From Populus alba (taxonomy: Eukaryota > Streptophyta > Magnoliopsida > Malpighiales > Salicaceae): a stretch of DNA of 64,000 bases. The stretch covers positions 4,216,001 to 4,280,000 of the forward strand of contig NC_133293.1 in assembly GCF_005239225.2 (NCBI RefSeq), in the 5' to 3' direction. The position numbers were made by a program, and so were the translations under genes. Of the stretch, positions 1 through 10,895 are shown piece by piece (position 1 is the first letter of the stretch; each line of letters starts with the position of its first letter). A model generated the notes under the pieces. The model did no database searches and was not told the DNA's origin. It was given only the letters and a program-made list of their open reading frames with translations.

Positions 1-240
1 TTTTATATGCCTGAACCAAAAAAACCGAATCGATCCCAAACCGGAAAAAACCAAGCCAAATAAAAAAAATCAAGTCAAATTAGAAAAAATTGAGCAAAAA
101 CCGAAAAAATCAAGTCAAACCAGTTTAAACCGGTTTTTGTTTTAAAAAAATGGAAACCAGTCAGTTTGAACTGGTTTTGGATTTTTTTTTTAAATTTGGT
201 TTGGTTATTTTTATTTTATAAAAACCAAACCAAACTGAAA
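1..240. repeat. AT-rich palindromic repeat
   Basis: The stretch is made of short permuted motifs such as AAACCG, AACCAAACC and AACTGGTTT on both strands. Two inverted pairs are visible: AAACCAGT with AACTGGTTT around 153-178, and TTTGGTTTGGTT (195-206) with AACCAAACCAAA (223-234). It could be the end of a MITE-like element cut by the window edge. No coding potential is seen. Confidence 0.45.
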
Positions 241-779
241 ATCATCACCTCTAAAAAATACATCTAACAGTATCTTAAATATAAATAATCAAGTTTTATT
301 AGGTTATGAAGCAACACTCTTTGTCTAAAAAGTTTGATATTTATAATTTAAGAAATATTTAGTTCTCTCAAATTAAATGTGATAATCTAAAAATATAATA
401 CGTTAGTTGATGATGATTTATCAATACAATATTCGTAACTCAAAAAATATATTAATTTTGTATAAATATTGAAAGGAAATATATAATAGATAACATATAG
501 TTTTTTATAATCTATTATTGAAAATATCATTATTTCATGTTTTAAGTTGTGCAAATATCGAAACAATTTTCTACTCCCCTTTAATACATGTCACAATTTC
601 TTTTTAAAATGTCAATAATGTAAATTTATTAATTAAATTATTTATCAATTTAATGTGATATCCATTTTTTTCTTACAACATAATCAATAAATCTTATTTT
701 TAACTTATTTCTTTATTTATTTCTTTATTTATTTAAATATAAAACATGATTTGTCAGCTAAATTCATAACAATACTGGA

Positions 780-925
780 GCCCGTTCACAAATATATTAA
801 AAAAAAAGAGTTTAACACATAAAATATTGATGAAGATAACATGTAATTAATAGCCCGTTCGCAAATATATTAATAAAAAAGGGTTTAACACATAAAAAAT
901 TGATGAAGACATGTAATTGATAAAG
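780..925. repeat. Two-copy ~72-bp tandem duplication
   Basis: The block beginning with GCCCGTTCACAAATATATTA and ending near TGATGAAGA...ATGTAATT occurs twice in a row, at about 780-852 and 853-925, with a few substitutions and small indels. The surrounding stretch (241-1600) is AT-rich and I see no gene in it. Confidence 0.6.
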
Positions 926-1641
926 TTTTCTAACTAGGCTCGATTATATTGCTATATTGCGGTCATACTAAAAATTTTTTAAATCTAAAAAATAAAATAT
1001 TAAGGTCGTGGGAATTTTTTTTTCTTGATAAAATTATCAAACTAATTTAGCATATTAATCTTGAAATTCTCTTACTTGAGTTATTATTTATTCTTGATGT
1101 TAAACTAGTTGATCTCAAGTCCATTTGGCGTCTTCCATGGTTATAAGGTTCTTTGCTTTAGTTGTTGCTTGAGTTTTGCATAACATGTTTGCTTTTATTG
1201 TAGAATTGATCGACTAGCTTTAGAGTTCCAGAAACTGGTCACCATTTCCTAGACTCTATAGGACAACCAGTGGACCGGTTCTGGAAAATTTTTAAAATCA
1301 ATCGACTAATTCTGCTATGGTTCCATGTTGTTTTTTTAGGTTTTTACTCTTTTGAGTATTTCTTTAGCTTTCACTTTGGTTTTTTTTTATTGCCCTTAGG
1401 TCTTTTAGCTCTGGATAATTTGTATTTCTTGGGGACATGTCCCTTGTATTTTGTAAATCCCATACCTTATTTTATATGAAAATAATAACTGAGTCTTTCA
1501 TAAAATTTATTGACCTCGCCAGAATGTTAGTAAGGAGATTTTCAAACTTGTCCATTTTCTCTTGGTAAATTTAGAACTTAGGTATTAATTTTTAGTTGAT
1601 CTCAAGTCCATTTGGTGTCTTCTAGTGTCATAAGGTTCTTT

Positions 1642-2190
1642 TGATGCGAATCCTAGTAGAATTTAATGGAATTCACAACCCCAAGATCAATCTAATCCAA
1701 GTTTGTTGAGATTTGAATGAGCTTATCATAATGGAAAACTTGCTCCAAGGCAACAAAAATATAAACTAACTCAATCACAACACCTACACTTGGAGACGAG
1801 CAACAAAAGTATAAATTCACAACAAAAAATGATCAATTCTTTAAAGAGTTGAAAGTTCAATCAAGAACCAAGATTGGCTACAATGCTGAAAATATCATCA
1901 AAAGTCCACCTCAAATTATTTCTAAAGAGTATTTAAACTCCAAGCTAAAATCCTAGTTTTCCTAATGGATCTTACATAAGTTCAATTTAAATAATAATCA
2001 ACTCAAGCTAAAACTAGCCCAAACTAATTAAAAATAAACAAGTCTAAGACCCAAATAAAATGTCTCCTCTTAAAATAAATAAAGTTTGATAGCCCAACTA
2101 ATTAAATAAAACAAATTCGTTGTTTTTGTATTTTGTCTAGCAGCATTAAAAGCCTAACTTAAAATGGATGGTTCTCTCTCATTTTAAGGT
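1642..2190 (-). mobile_element. LTR-like fragment of a gypsy element
   Basis: This ~550-bp block matches 42950-43500 in the same orientation at roughly 85-90 percent by eye, for example GATCAATCTAATCCAA and AAAATGGATGGTTCTCTCTC in both. The second copy directly follows the 3' side of the minus-strand integrase fragment at 43651-45612, so I read both as LTR or 3' pieces of that family. The left edge TGATGCGAATCC would be a CA end on the minus strand. The smaller segment GTTGATCTCAAGTCCATTTGG also occurs near 1100 and 1592. Confidence 0.5.
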
Positions 2191-2199
2191 TTTTATTTT

Positions 2200-2740
2200 C
2201 AATTTTATTATTTAATATTAGATTGTTTAAGAATTGAGCTTCATTATTTTTTTAAGATTTTTTTTTTGGTGAAGTTATTCTAGTCTCATGAATTTAATGT
2301 TTTTTTTTTCTTCCAATTTTCAACAATGAAGCTATTGAGAATTGAGCTTTGTAATTTTTTTTTATGAAGTTATCTCGGTCTCATGACATATGTTGTGAGT
2401 TTAATAGGTTAACTTAAATTGACTTTGGTTGTTTTTTTTGTTATTTTTTAATTATTTTTTTTAATTTCATCCTTTAATTTTGGGTTGGTTGGAAATTGAG
2501 TTTTATAATTTTTTATTTTATTTCTATGAGGTTATCCCGATTTAATGACTTGAGTTATAAGTTTAGCATGTTAACTCAATTTTTTTTTGTCATTTTTTTT
2601 TTCTATTTCATCCTTGAATATTAGATTAATTAGAAATTAATTTTCATAATTAATTTTGATTTTTTTTTTATAAAATTATTACGATTATGATTCAGGTTAT
2701 ATATTTGATAATTTAATCCAAATAATTCTAACATAACTTC
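2200..2740. repeat. Degenerate ~120-bp tandem repeat (family S, reverse orientation)
   Basis: About four diverged units repeat in order: CAATTTCATCCTTTAAT-like, GAAATTGAGCTTTATAAT-like, GAAGTTATCCCGATCTCATGA-like and GTTTAGCATGTTAACTC-like. The same order on the opposite strand makes up 18400-19335, so the two blocks belong to one dispersed tandem family. T runs separate the units. No coding potential is seen. Confidence 0.6.
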
Positions 2741-2879
2741 TTATCAATATTTTACAAAATATTGATCTATACATTTTATTTTAAATTCATGATTATATAT
2801 ATTTTTTTAATTGAAACACAAGTTGGCAATAATTGAATATTATTTTATATTAAAAAAATTAATACAATACGTAGCGCGC

Positions 2880-3151
2880 AGCACAAACAATGATCGTATT
2901 TCACGAGATAACCTTACAAAGTCATTAACTATGGTTAATAATTTATTAGATCAACTTTCCATCTACATCTAACCATGGTTACTCTCAACCCACAAACCCC
3001 GAGAGTTGACCACACCGGGCCGTCTTTTGCACTCAAAATTTGTATGCAAACCCATCAGCGGAGGTTGCCAAGTAACTTGCAAATTGCCATCGGAACTCAC
3101 ACCAAGCTCTCTCTCTCCCCTCCTCTCCCCTCTCTCTCTCTCTCTATATCC
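2880..3151 (+). promoter_or_regulatory. Promoter and CT-rich 5' leader of the SRC2-like gene
   Basis: A dense CT microsatellite tract (about 3107-3147, TCTCTCTC-rich) lies immediately before ATG 3152. Such pyrimidine patches are common in plant core promoters and 5' UTRs. The reading frame stays open upstream to an ATG at 2975, but the 59 residues it would add are low-complexity and unlike the family. Confidence 0.45.
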
Positions 3152-4033
3152 ATGGATCAAAGAACCTTAGATATCAATGTCATCTCTGCAAGAGATCTCA
3201 AAGATGTCAATTATATCTCCAAAATGGATGTGTATGCTGTTGTTTCAATCTCTGGTGTTGACTCAAAACAAAAACCCAAGCAAAAAAACAAAACCCCAGT
3301 AGATAGAGCTGGTGGAAAAAGCCCCACTTGGAACTTCCCTATAAAATTCACTATCCCTGAAACCTCACTTGCAGAAAACCGTCTGAGTCTTGTTTTCAAG
3401 CTTAAATGTGAGCGTGCTTTAGGGGATAAAGATATTGGTGAAGTCAACGTGCCAATAAAGGAGCTTTTGGATTCAGCTGGCGATGGTAAATCCATGAAGT
3501 TTGTTAGCTATCAGGTGAGGAAACCATCAGGGAAACCTAAAGGTGAGATTAACTTTTCTTTTAAGTTCGGTGAGATTGAGAAAGTAGTGGCTCCTGAAGC
3601 TCCTGAAGCATCATCATCAGCAGCGAAGGCAACTAATTCCAACAGTCAGCCTGTCGCTGCATATCCTGCGGGGCCTACCTCTGTTCCTTATGGTGGACCT
3701 GGCTCATATCCACCACCCCCATCTGGATATGGATATCCACCTACACCACCATATGGCGGATACCCACCGCCTCCACCACCAGGTTATGGATACCCACCGC
3801 CACCACCTGGATATGGATATCCCCCTGCTCAAGGGGGGTATGGGTACCCACCACCTGTTCAAGGGGGGTATGGGTACCCACCACCAGTGCAAGGGCAGCA
3901 GCCGCAAAAGAAGAATAAATTTGGGATGGGCCTCGGGGCTGGATTGCTAGGAGGAGCTATTGGTGGGCTTTTGATTGGAGATATGGTGTCTGATGCTTCA
4001 GGATTTGATGATGCTGGTGGGTTTGATTTTTGA
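3152..4033 (+). CDS. SRC2: C2-domain SRC2-like protein
   Basis: This single-exon gene encodes 293 residues. Residues 5-138 form a C2 domain opening LDINVISARDLKDVN, with the usual SPTWNFPIKFTIPE and GDKDIGEVNVPIKELL segments. C2 domains bind phospholipid, often with Ca2+; the full set of Ca2+-binding aspartates is not obvious here. Residues 171-247 are a Pro/Gly/Tyr-rich repeat tail (GYGYPPPPPG-type units), followed by a basic patch (251-256) and a Gly-rich hydrophobic stretch (257-276, GMGLGAGLLGGAIGGLLIGD) that may associate with membrane. This layout is that of the cold-regulated SRC2 family, linked in other plants to membranes, vacuolar targeting and Rboh oxidases. I chose the ATG at 3152 because the C2 domain follows at once. 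The in-frame ATG at 2975 would add 59 residues translated from the CT-rich leader. The protein looks intact. Confidence 0.9.
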   Translation: MDQRTLDINVISARDLKDVNYISKMDVYAVVSISGVDSKQKPKQKNKTPVDRAGGKSPTWNFPIKFTIPETSLAENRLSLVFKLKCERALGDKDIGEVNVPIKELLDSAGDGKSMKFVSYQVRKPSGKPKGEINFSFKFGEIEKVVAPEAPEASSSAAKATNSNSQPVAAYPAGPTSVPYGGPGSYPPPPSGYGYPPTPPYGGYPPPPPPGYGYPPPPPGYGYPPAQGGYGYPPPVQGGYGYPPPVQGQQPQKKNKFGMGLGAGLLGGAIGGLLIGDMVSDASGFDDAGGFDF

Positions 4034-6059
4034 GGGTTTTTTTCTTTTTCTTTTTCCATGTTAATTGAATGGTAATGGTTGGCTTGGAAAGGTGGCTTTT
4101 GACTTTTCTATATCTTTGATTTTTTATCTTTGGATGGTTGTGGTTGCTGGGCCAAGAACACTACTAGGATATGATATCACATCACTCTTAAGTACTAAGA
4201 TTTAGGCTTCTAAGATATCGTCCTCTATTCTATTGTATGTATCATGTCATGTAATATTCTACAATAGTTTATTACATTTTCTACAAATAAATTTCATCTT
4301 CTTTACTTCTCATTCCCATAAGTCTCCATTCTGTGTTCGGACAATACTGAAGTGCTTAGAAGAGATCCCAGTAGCTTTAATATCCAAGTAAGGAAGCGTC
4401 TTTCTGACTGGAGACAGTTCCTGCTGCCACTGATTATAAATTTTTGTTGTTTATTCTGTGGAATTTTTTTGATTTTGCAATAAGCATCAAGATAATGCTA
4501 ATTCAATTCGAACTAGCTTGATTAAAAACACAAACTTGCCTATGAAAAAGATTATAGCAACACAAAGCCTGTTACACAGCACAGCAAAATGTTTCTGTCA
4601 ACTGATATTCACAGCTGCCATCACGAACCAGCCTAGCTTATTGCAGTTGCAGAGTAAGTCATGTCAAACTCCCTCTGGAGTTATGTTAGAACATGTTGTA
4701 ATCTCATCTGTTAATTGATGATAGAAGGATTGATAGATCTGCTGCAAGTCATTTTTCCAACATATGATACCTTTTTCCAGAAGCGTGAACACAAAAAAAG
4801 CCGAAGATTATTGAAAAAGCCAAACAAAGAGAGCATATTAAGCAATCTATTTTTGTTATCAATGAAGCTTCAATGCTCAAGACCATGCTTTCATGTATCA
4901 TAACTCCCCATTCTTAGGCTAGTTTTAGGCCATGGAAATCAAGGTTCATGGAATCCCTATGTGCACAAGCACAGCCCTTGTAATGCTTTGCCTGTCTGAG
5001 AAAGTCCTGGAATATGAGCTCTTGCCGGTCGAGATGTCGAAGGGAGCTCATAAGCAACAACCTTGTCTGTCTTTAAATGTATGATCAACTTAATGTTTGC
5101 TGATCTTTGAAATATAATTTATAAACTTCAACTTGTACATGAAGATTATTGGTTATATAAACGAATTGCTGGCAGAAATTTCATTTCTTTCTTGCTTGTA
5201 GCCATTTGGGCAAATGCATGCATTCGAAGACGGTGATATCTCTAAGTAACTCTATCCTGCACAATTTGTTCTGTACAAACTTTTGCACCATTGTCAAAGT
5301 CACGAGCAATCTGCAACTACTTGGCACTTAAATACAACGACACAAGAATTGACCTCCTCCTGTCTAGTAGCTTTTCGGAGTCCACTGTTAGACCTCTGGA
5401 TAGAAGTGGAGGCTCACTTATGCGAATAAGCTAACATTACCAATATTATATCCATTAGAGGTATCAATTGACCTATTATGAGTTATGAAACTGAGAAGAT
5501 TTAGGAGGAATTGATTGGGTTGATTTTGAATATTTAAGTTACAAGTTGTAAATTTGTTAGACTAGATTTTTGCATATTGTTTGGGCTATATTACAAGCTA
5601 CATGTGAATTTTTTTTTGTAATTCTAGTTAGGCCGGAAATAAGACATTTCAAGCTTCTCATCCATGTATGATAAGCCTAATAATTCATCCAAACAAGAAA
5701 AAAGTATGTGTTTGAAATTAGGACAAAAGTTGTATGGGTTTTGCTATTGGTTTCCATATGATTTGTAGACTTTTTTATTTAATACGATTTCTTTTTTCTA
5801 CAAGGAAAGTATAGGTGACAACAACTAAGATTATTTTGGCAAGAGTTTTCATGTTAGCAACTTGGATTTCCTCATTGACATGGTTTTCTTATCATTCAAG
5901 GACATTAAAGATGGTTTTTTGGCTTTTTTTTTTTTAAATGCATGATTATATTCTAACAAATATAATTTTCAATTCGATCCTTTTATTGGGCTGAAGTTTT
6001 TTTTCTAGAAGATTCCATGGGCTTTTTTCATATACTATTATAATTTCATAGCAATCAGA
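4034..6059. other. Intergenic stretch
   Basis: The first ~280 bases hold the SRC2-like 3' UTR, with AATAAA-like signals near 4286. Beyond that I see no credible gene. Short open frames at 4518-4903 have no recognisable domain and ordinary AT-rich composition. The stretch after about 5640 may already be decayed retrotransposon sequence. Confidence 0.5.
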
Positions 6060-6518
6060 CATCAGAAAGGTCTTGTAATAAGATCTAGAAGCTACCGTGA
6101 GATATTTGTATTAGTTTCCTAGTTGATTTAAGATTCTTTTTTCATATTTTATTTAGGACTCTTTTATTATTTTTCTAGTCTTATTTATGTTGTTTTCACA
6201 TATTATAAATAGGACTATTTAACTTATATTTATGTTTTTTTTTTGTTTTTTCAGTCGTTGAGAGGAAATTCTTTCAATTTGGTTCTTCATTGAATTACTC
6301 TGACTTAGCATAAAATTAATCAAGCTTCATGACATCTTCTACACTTCTTGTTCACGTCTTTCCATGGGCATTATGTGGTTTTTAGTTCTTATAGTCTTGG
6401 TGTCTTAGTATAAATTATTGTTATGTCAAGTTTAATCACAAGCTTGTATTTAGCTTTCTTGAAAAAGATTGATTTGACTATGAATTTCTAGATCTTTATA
6501 TCCATGAAGTTTGCATCA
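6060..6518 (+). repeat. 5' LTR remnant, family A copy 1
   Basis: The LTR is inferred from the TATAAATAGG box at about 6206, the downstream U5-like region and its end TTGCATCA directly before a primer-site-like motif. The left boundary is not resolved, and no partner 3' LTR is seen in this window. Confidence 0.45.
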
Positions 6519-6519
6519 A

Positions 6520-6538
6520 TTAGTATCAAAACAAGCTC
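6520..6538 (+). promoter_or_regulatory. Degenerate tRNA-iMet-type primer-binding site
   Basis: TTAGTATCAAAACAAGCTC sits two bases past the LTR end and resembles the TGGTATCAGAGC-type site complementary to initiator tRNA-Met used by many plant retroelements. The equivalent place in copy 2 (39682) reads TTGATATCTAAGCTAGG. Confidence 0.5.
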
Positions 6539-7130
6539 TAAAATTAGGTTATATCCTTTTATTTTTTTTTTTTTAGTTTCAATGTTATTTCATTATTATC
6601 GTCATCTAGAACATAGTTGGGAAAAAGTTAAAAAAAAAAGGAAGATTATTTGTGATCTAGTTGTCTGTAACTAAAAAAATAAAAAATAAAAAGAAGAGAG
6701 ATCAAAGAAATCACACAAGGGGAAAAAACAGGGTTTAGGTAGCATATTAGAGTTTTTCATCAAATCTTGGATTCAACAATGCAAATATAAAAATTCTTGA
6801 TTATTGGAATATCTTAGTGTCATATCTTGATTTAAGGATTATTTAGACATGTTTTGTTGGGTTATTTCTAAAAATTACAAAAAAATTCATAACATCCTTA
6901 CATCAAAAAAATTCTTTTATTGTTGATTTCAGGTTTGCTACACAAAAATTGGTCCAAAATAGTGTCCTTGCTTAGTTTGGGATATTTGAGTCTTATTTCA
7001 TTAGTTTTTTAATTCTTGTAATTTTTTTTCAATGTATTTGTATCATTCATATTTTGCACAATTTTTTTTTTTTTTTTTTGCGATTTTGTATTTGTAGTTT
7101 CATATTGATAGTTTTTTATTTTTTATTTAT

Positions 7131-8345
7131 TGCTTCTTGATTCTATATATTATTTTGGATTGCACCACTAAGTCATTAATTTTCCTAATTTGCTATGAAT
7201 TATTTCCTTAAAGAACTGAATGTTTTTAGATTAAGTGATATAAAGGTGAAAAATAAGCTTATTATAGTGAAAAGCCAAAAATTTATGTGAAATACAAGAA
7301 GAGTGGCATCAATTAAGTGTAACACACGTGAGAGATTGTGTGATGCTATATTTTTCTTACTACTAATATGATTTTAAAATCTTGACGATGTCAAGTAAAA
7401 GTGAATCATCATTGTCAAAGGATAAAAATAATCAGGAATAAGTTTATTTGACCATGCAACAACAATATGAGATGATGAATAAGAGATTTTGAGAGGTTAT
7501 GAATGAGATGACTGGATTGAGAACCGCAATAGCTAGCCTTCAAGATGGGCTAGTCTGTAGAGATTTTAAAGGTAAAAAACCTGCCAGATGAGCTATTTCA
7601 CCTCCACATGAGTCCATAACTAAAAATACAGATGAGAAGGCTGATGATTTTGATCATGAACATGGTGCAAGGTTTTGGTAACACATGACTTGTAGATATA
7701 AGGGAGATCAACCACATGATTATTGATATTTTTTTTGTATTGCTTCTTGAGTCTATATATTATTTTAGATTGCACTACTAAGTCATTAGTTTTTCTGATT
7801 TGTTGTGAATTAGTTCCTTAAAGAACTAAAAAAAATTTAGATTGAGTGATAAAAGGCGAAATGTAAGCTTATTATAATGAATAACAAAAAAACTTATATT
7901 TTCACTAGATGAGTGACATCAATTAAGTGTAAACATGTAAAGGATTGTGTGATGATATATTTTTCTTTCTAATAACATGATTTTCAAATCTTGACGATGT
8001 TAAGAAAAAAGTGGGTCATCACTGCTAAAGGATAAGAATAATCCGAAATGAGATTATTCAGTTATGAAACAACAATCGAAGATGATGAACATGAGATTTG
8101 GAGAGGTTATGAATGAGATGGCTAGATTGAGAATCAAAGTAGCTAGCCTTCAACATGGGTTAGTTTGTGAAGATCCCAAGGGTGGAAGGCTTGCGAAACG
8201 AGCCATTTCACCTTCAGATAAGTCAATAACCAACGTTATAGATAAGAAGGCTGAGAATTTTGATCATGAACATAATGTTAGGTTTCGATAGCACAAAACC
8301 TGTAGACATTGGGGACTTTGGCCACATGATTATTTTGTCCATATA
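7131..8345 (+). repeat. 610-bp tandem duplication covering the start of gag
   Basis: The segment starting TGCTTCTTGA..CTATATATTATTTT is present at 7131 and again at 7741. Both copies run through the end of the leader and the N-terminal gag coding segment. The gag start is recognisable in both: MMNKRF-EVMNEM near 7470 and MMNMRFGEVMNEMARLR near 8080. The first copy has in-frame stops, while the second keeps a 75-codon frame at 8064-8291. Identity is roughly 85 percent by eye, so the duplication is not recent. Confidence 0.75.
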
Positions 8346-9260
8346 AGAGCATATAATTGTTTTCATGATGATTTGGATAGAAATTTATAGAATATTAAGA
8401 TAAAGATTCTAGCTTTTCAGGGCAAAAACAATCTTAAAGCATATTTGGAATAAGAGAAAAGAGTAGAATTAATTTTTTATTGTCACTATTACTATGAGGA
8501 AAAGAAGGTAAAACTTGTTGTTATTAAGTTTATAGACTACGTTATTATTTGGTAGGATCAAATTATCTTAGGTAGAAAAAGGAATAAAAAAAATTGTAAA
8601 GACTTGGGATGAAATAAAAGCAATAATATGAAAAGATTTATTTCTGGATATTATTATAGGAAATTATTTTAGAGATTGTAAAGTTTTACTCAATGGATAA
8701 AAAGTTTGAAGGATTGCCACAAGAAGATGAAGATTGTCATGATTAGGGCTAATGTTATGGGTGATAGATAGGCTCAAATGGAAAGGTTTTTAAATGGTTT
8801 GAATAGAGAGATAGCTAATGTGGTTAAATTATAACATTATATTGAGCTATAATATATAGTTCACATGCCTACTAAGGTAGATATACAATTGAGAAGAAAA
8901 GGCAGTAAATGCCAATAAGGTAATTCAGATTCTTTTTTTAGCTTAAAAGCCAAATTATAGAAGAGAATGGTTTCCCTATCAAAAACAAATACAATAAGAA
9001 GCAAAGATAGACCACTTAAAGCTAAAAAGAAAGATTTGAACACTATTGTCCAAGCTAAAACCAAAACTCAAACTAATCTTAACATACATATTAGGTGTTT
9101 CAAGTGTTTGGGTAATGGACATATTGCTTCACAATGTTCGAACAAAAGAGTTATAGTTATTGAAGAACATGAGGAGACTAAATATGAAAGCAACAAATCC
9201 AAGGAGGATGATATGCAACCTCTTGAGGATTATAGAGATGTTAAGTATCCAGTTGATTGA
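8064..9260 (+). pseudogene. gag: Ty3/gypsy gag with CCHC zinc knuckle, broken
   Basis: Gag forms the nucleocapsid particle of the element. The N-terminal segment is open at 8064-8291. The capsid part (8380-8900; for example IKILAFQGKNNLKAYLE, then EREIAN-like and HYIEL) is broken by stops and shifts. The nucleocapsid is open at 8967-9260, with a basic run and a CCHC knuckle at residues C44-C47-H52-C57 (CFKCLGNGHIASQC), spacing C-x2-C-x4-H-x4-C. The matching gag at 40560-41500 supports the assignment. The gene cannot make a full protein. Confidence 0.8.
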
Positions 9261-9269
9261 AAGGCTTTG

Positions 9270-9735
9270 ATGATTAAAAGATAATTTATTATTCAACTTA
9301 AGTATATGATATAGAGCTAAAAAAGAAAAAAAAGTCTTTCATACTAGATGCCACATAAATAACAAGAGAAGTAGTATGAGTATTGATAGTGAAATTTGTG
9401 TTTATATTACTATTGTTATACTTGATAGGAAATTGAATATAAATACTATTAAAGATGAAAAACCTTATTGTAGACTTCAATAGTTGAATGAATGTGATAA
9501 AGATAGAGTTATTAAACAAGTTTTGATTTCTTTTTCGATTGGAAAGTATAAGGATGAGGTTTTGTATGATGAGCTACCTATGCATGCTACTCATCTATTA
9601 TTGGGGCATCCTTGGTATGTTGATAAGAAAGCCAAACATGATGGGTTTTAAAAAAGATATTTTCTTGAAAATGATGGAAAGATTTTCAAACTTATACCAT
9701 TGTCTCCTAGATAGATTTATGAAGATCAATTAAAA
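9270..9735 (+). pseudogene. Protease-region remnant of gypsy pol
   Basis: Translated pieces such as LNECDKDRVIKQVLISFSIG and KYKDEVLYDELPMHATHLLLGHPW are the characteristic region downstream of the retropepsin active site in plant Ty3/gypsy polyproteins. The catalytic Asp-Ser/Thr-Gly motif itself is not visible, and a stop breaks the frame near 9481. The region sits in the expected order after the CCHC knuckle. Confidence 0.7.
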
Positions 9736-10011
9736 TTGGGAAAAAAGGAAAGAAAGGTGAAGTTCAAAGTACAAAACAACCATGTAAGGATGTGAGGAAG
9801 AGTTAAAATAATATGAGCATTGAGAGAACAAATTTGGCCAAGGTAGACAAGAATAAGGTTTCCATCGAGAGAGAAGAAAAGAAGAAGAAAGAAAAGGTGA
9901 AAAAAGAAAAGAGTGGAAAAAAAATAAAAAAACAAATTAGTGTATATTAAAAAAAGAAATGATATTAATGATGCTTATACGAGGAAACACTTCTCCTACC
10001 TCAAACTCATG

Positions 10012-10350
10012 CCTTATTGAGTATGTTATCCTATTTTTAAACTGGTTTATTATGCAATAGCAAATGCTAATCACAATATGGGTTTAAACAAAGCTAGTTT
10101 AGTTATTAACAAAACCGAAGTCAATAAAGGTTCTATTATGAAAAAAATTAAACCTCAAGCTCGAGAACAAAGTTAAGGAAGGTGCCTTATTAAGCATGTT
10201 ATCCCATTTTTAAATTGATTTACTCCACACCAGCAAATACTAGTCACAATATGAGTTTGAACGAAGCTAGTTTAGTCATTAACAAAGTCGAAGTCAACAA
10301 AGATGCTACTATGAAAAAAAATTAATCCTCAATCTCGAGGATGAAGTTAT
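10012..10350 (+). repeat. 173-bp tandem duplication in retroelement debris
   Basis: The block beginning CCTTATTGAGTATGTTATCC (10012) repeats at 10185 as CCTTATTAAGCATGTTATCC and runs to AAAGTTA / TGAAGTTA. Both copies share AAGCTAGTTTAGT and AAGTCAA. It marks the right end of the family A fragment, about 300 bases before the NIP7 promoter motifs. The 95-codon frame at 10341-10628 that follows is Lys/Ile/Tyr-rich with no domain I recognise and is probably chance. Confidence 0.65.
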
Positions 10351-10650
10351 ATGATAAAAATGACCAACTTATCATATTAGTACTGTATTGGAGGATATAT
10401 CATATGAATAAGATTTTCTATGAAGAATATGAAAAATATAATAATATAAAAATAGATAAAAGCAAATGTATTGATAGATATAAAAATAAACTAATTAAAT
10501 TAAAACATTTTCTTTTTCCTAATTATCAATTAGAAGATTTAACTTGGATAAATCCTATTGATTTGATATTTTCAGTTGGCAAGGGTAGGAGGAAATATTT
10601 CTCATACTATAATAATAATAATAAATAAATAAATAAAAACTGAAACCACC

Positions 10651-10895
10651 CAATTGGGCTAGGTGTTTGAGCAGATTTGATTTGAGTGGGCTAGGTTCTT
10701 TCATGTCAAAATAAAAGAAAATCAGGCCCAGCTTGTTGTTTAGGTTAAAAATAATTAAAATTTGGGAAGGAGCGAGCATATATCATCGCTAAAGTCTAAA
10801 ACCCTAGTAGAAAAACCCTCCTTTTTTAGTTGCAGCCTTGAATTCTGAATCTATATCCCTCATCCTCCTTCCGACAAATCAAGAAACCAGAAAAG
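10651..10895 (+). promoter_or_regulatory. NIP7 promoter: site II elements and telo-box
   Basis: Three TGGGCY-type site II elements occur at 10655-10660, 10687-10692 and, on the other strand, 10725-10730 (GGCCCA). A telo-box AAAACCCTAG lies at 10798-10807, with a further AAAACCCTCC shortly after. Site II plus telo-box is the known promoter signature of plant ribosomal-protein and ribosome-biogenesis genes, targeted by TCP and telo-box-binding factors. It lies just upstream of such a gene. Confidence 0.7.

Larger units (their letters stand above)
6060..10350 (+). mobile_element. Decayed Ty3/gypsy element, family A copy 1 (LTR to protease)
   Basis: In order the block shows a partial LTR with a TATAAATAGG box near 6206, a primer-site-like motif at 6520, a long T-rich leader, gag, a CCHC knuckle, a protease-region remnant and a connecting segment. 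No reverse transcriptase, RNase H or integrase follows before the NIP7 promoter, so the 3' half is missing. Many stops and shifts show it is dead. A second copy of leader and gag lies at 39130-41511. The placement in Ty3/gypsy rests on the gag and protease-region wording; the sub-lineage is not resolved. Confidence 0.75.

Noticed and set aside
3690..3950. Open frames on other frames and strand across the proline-rich tail of the SRC2-like gene
   Set aside because: They are shadows of the repetitive CCACCA-rich coding sequence and have His/Trp-biased composition with no domain.
10341..10628. 95-codon Lys/Ile/Tyr-rich frame before NIP7
   Set aside because: The composition matches AT-rich DNA and I recognise no domain. 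It overlaps the end of a tandem duplication in transposon debris.
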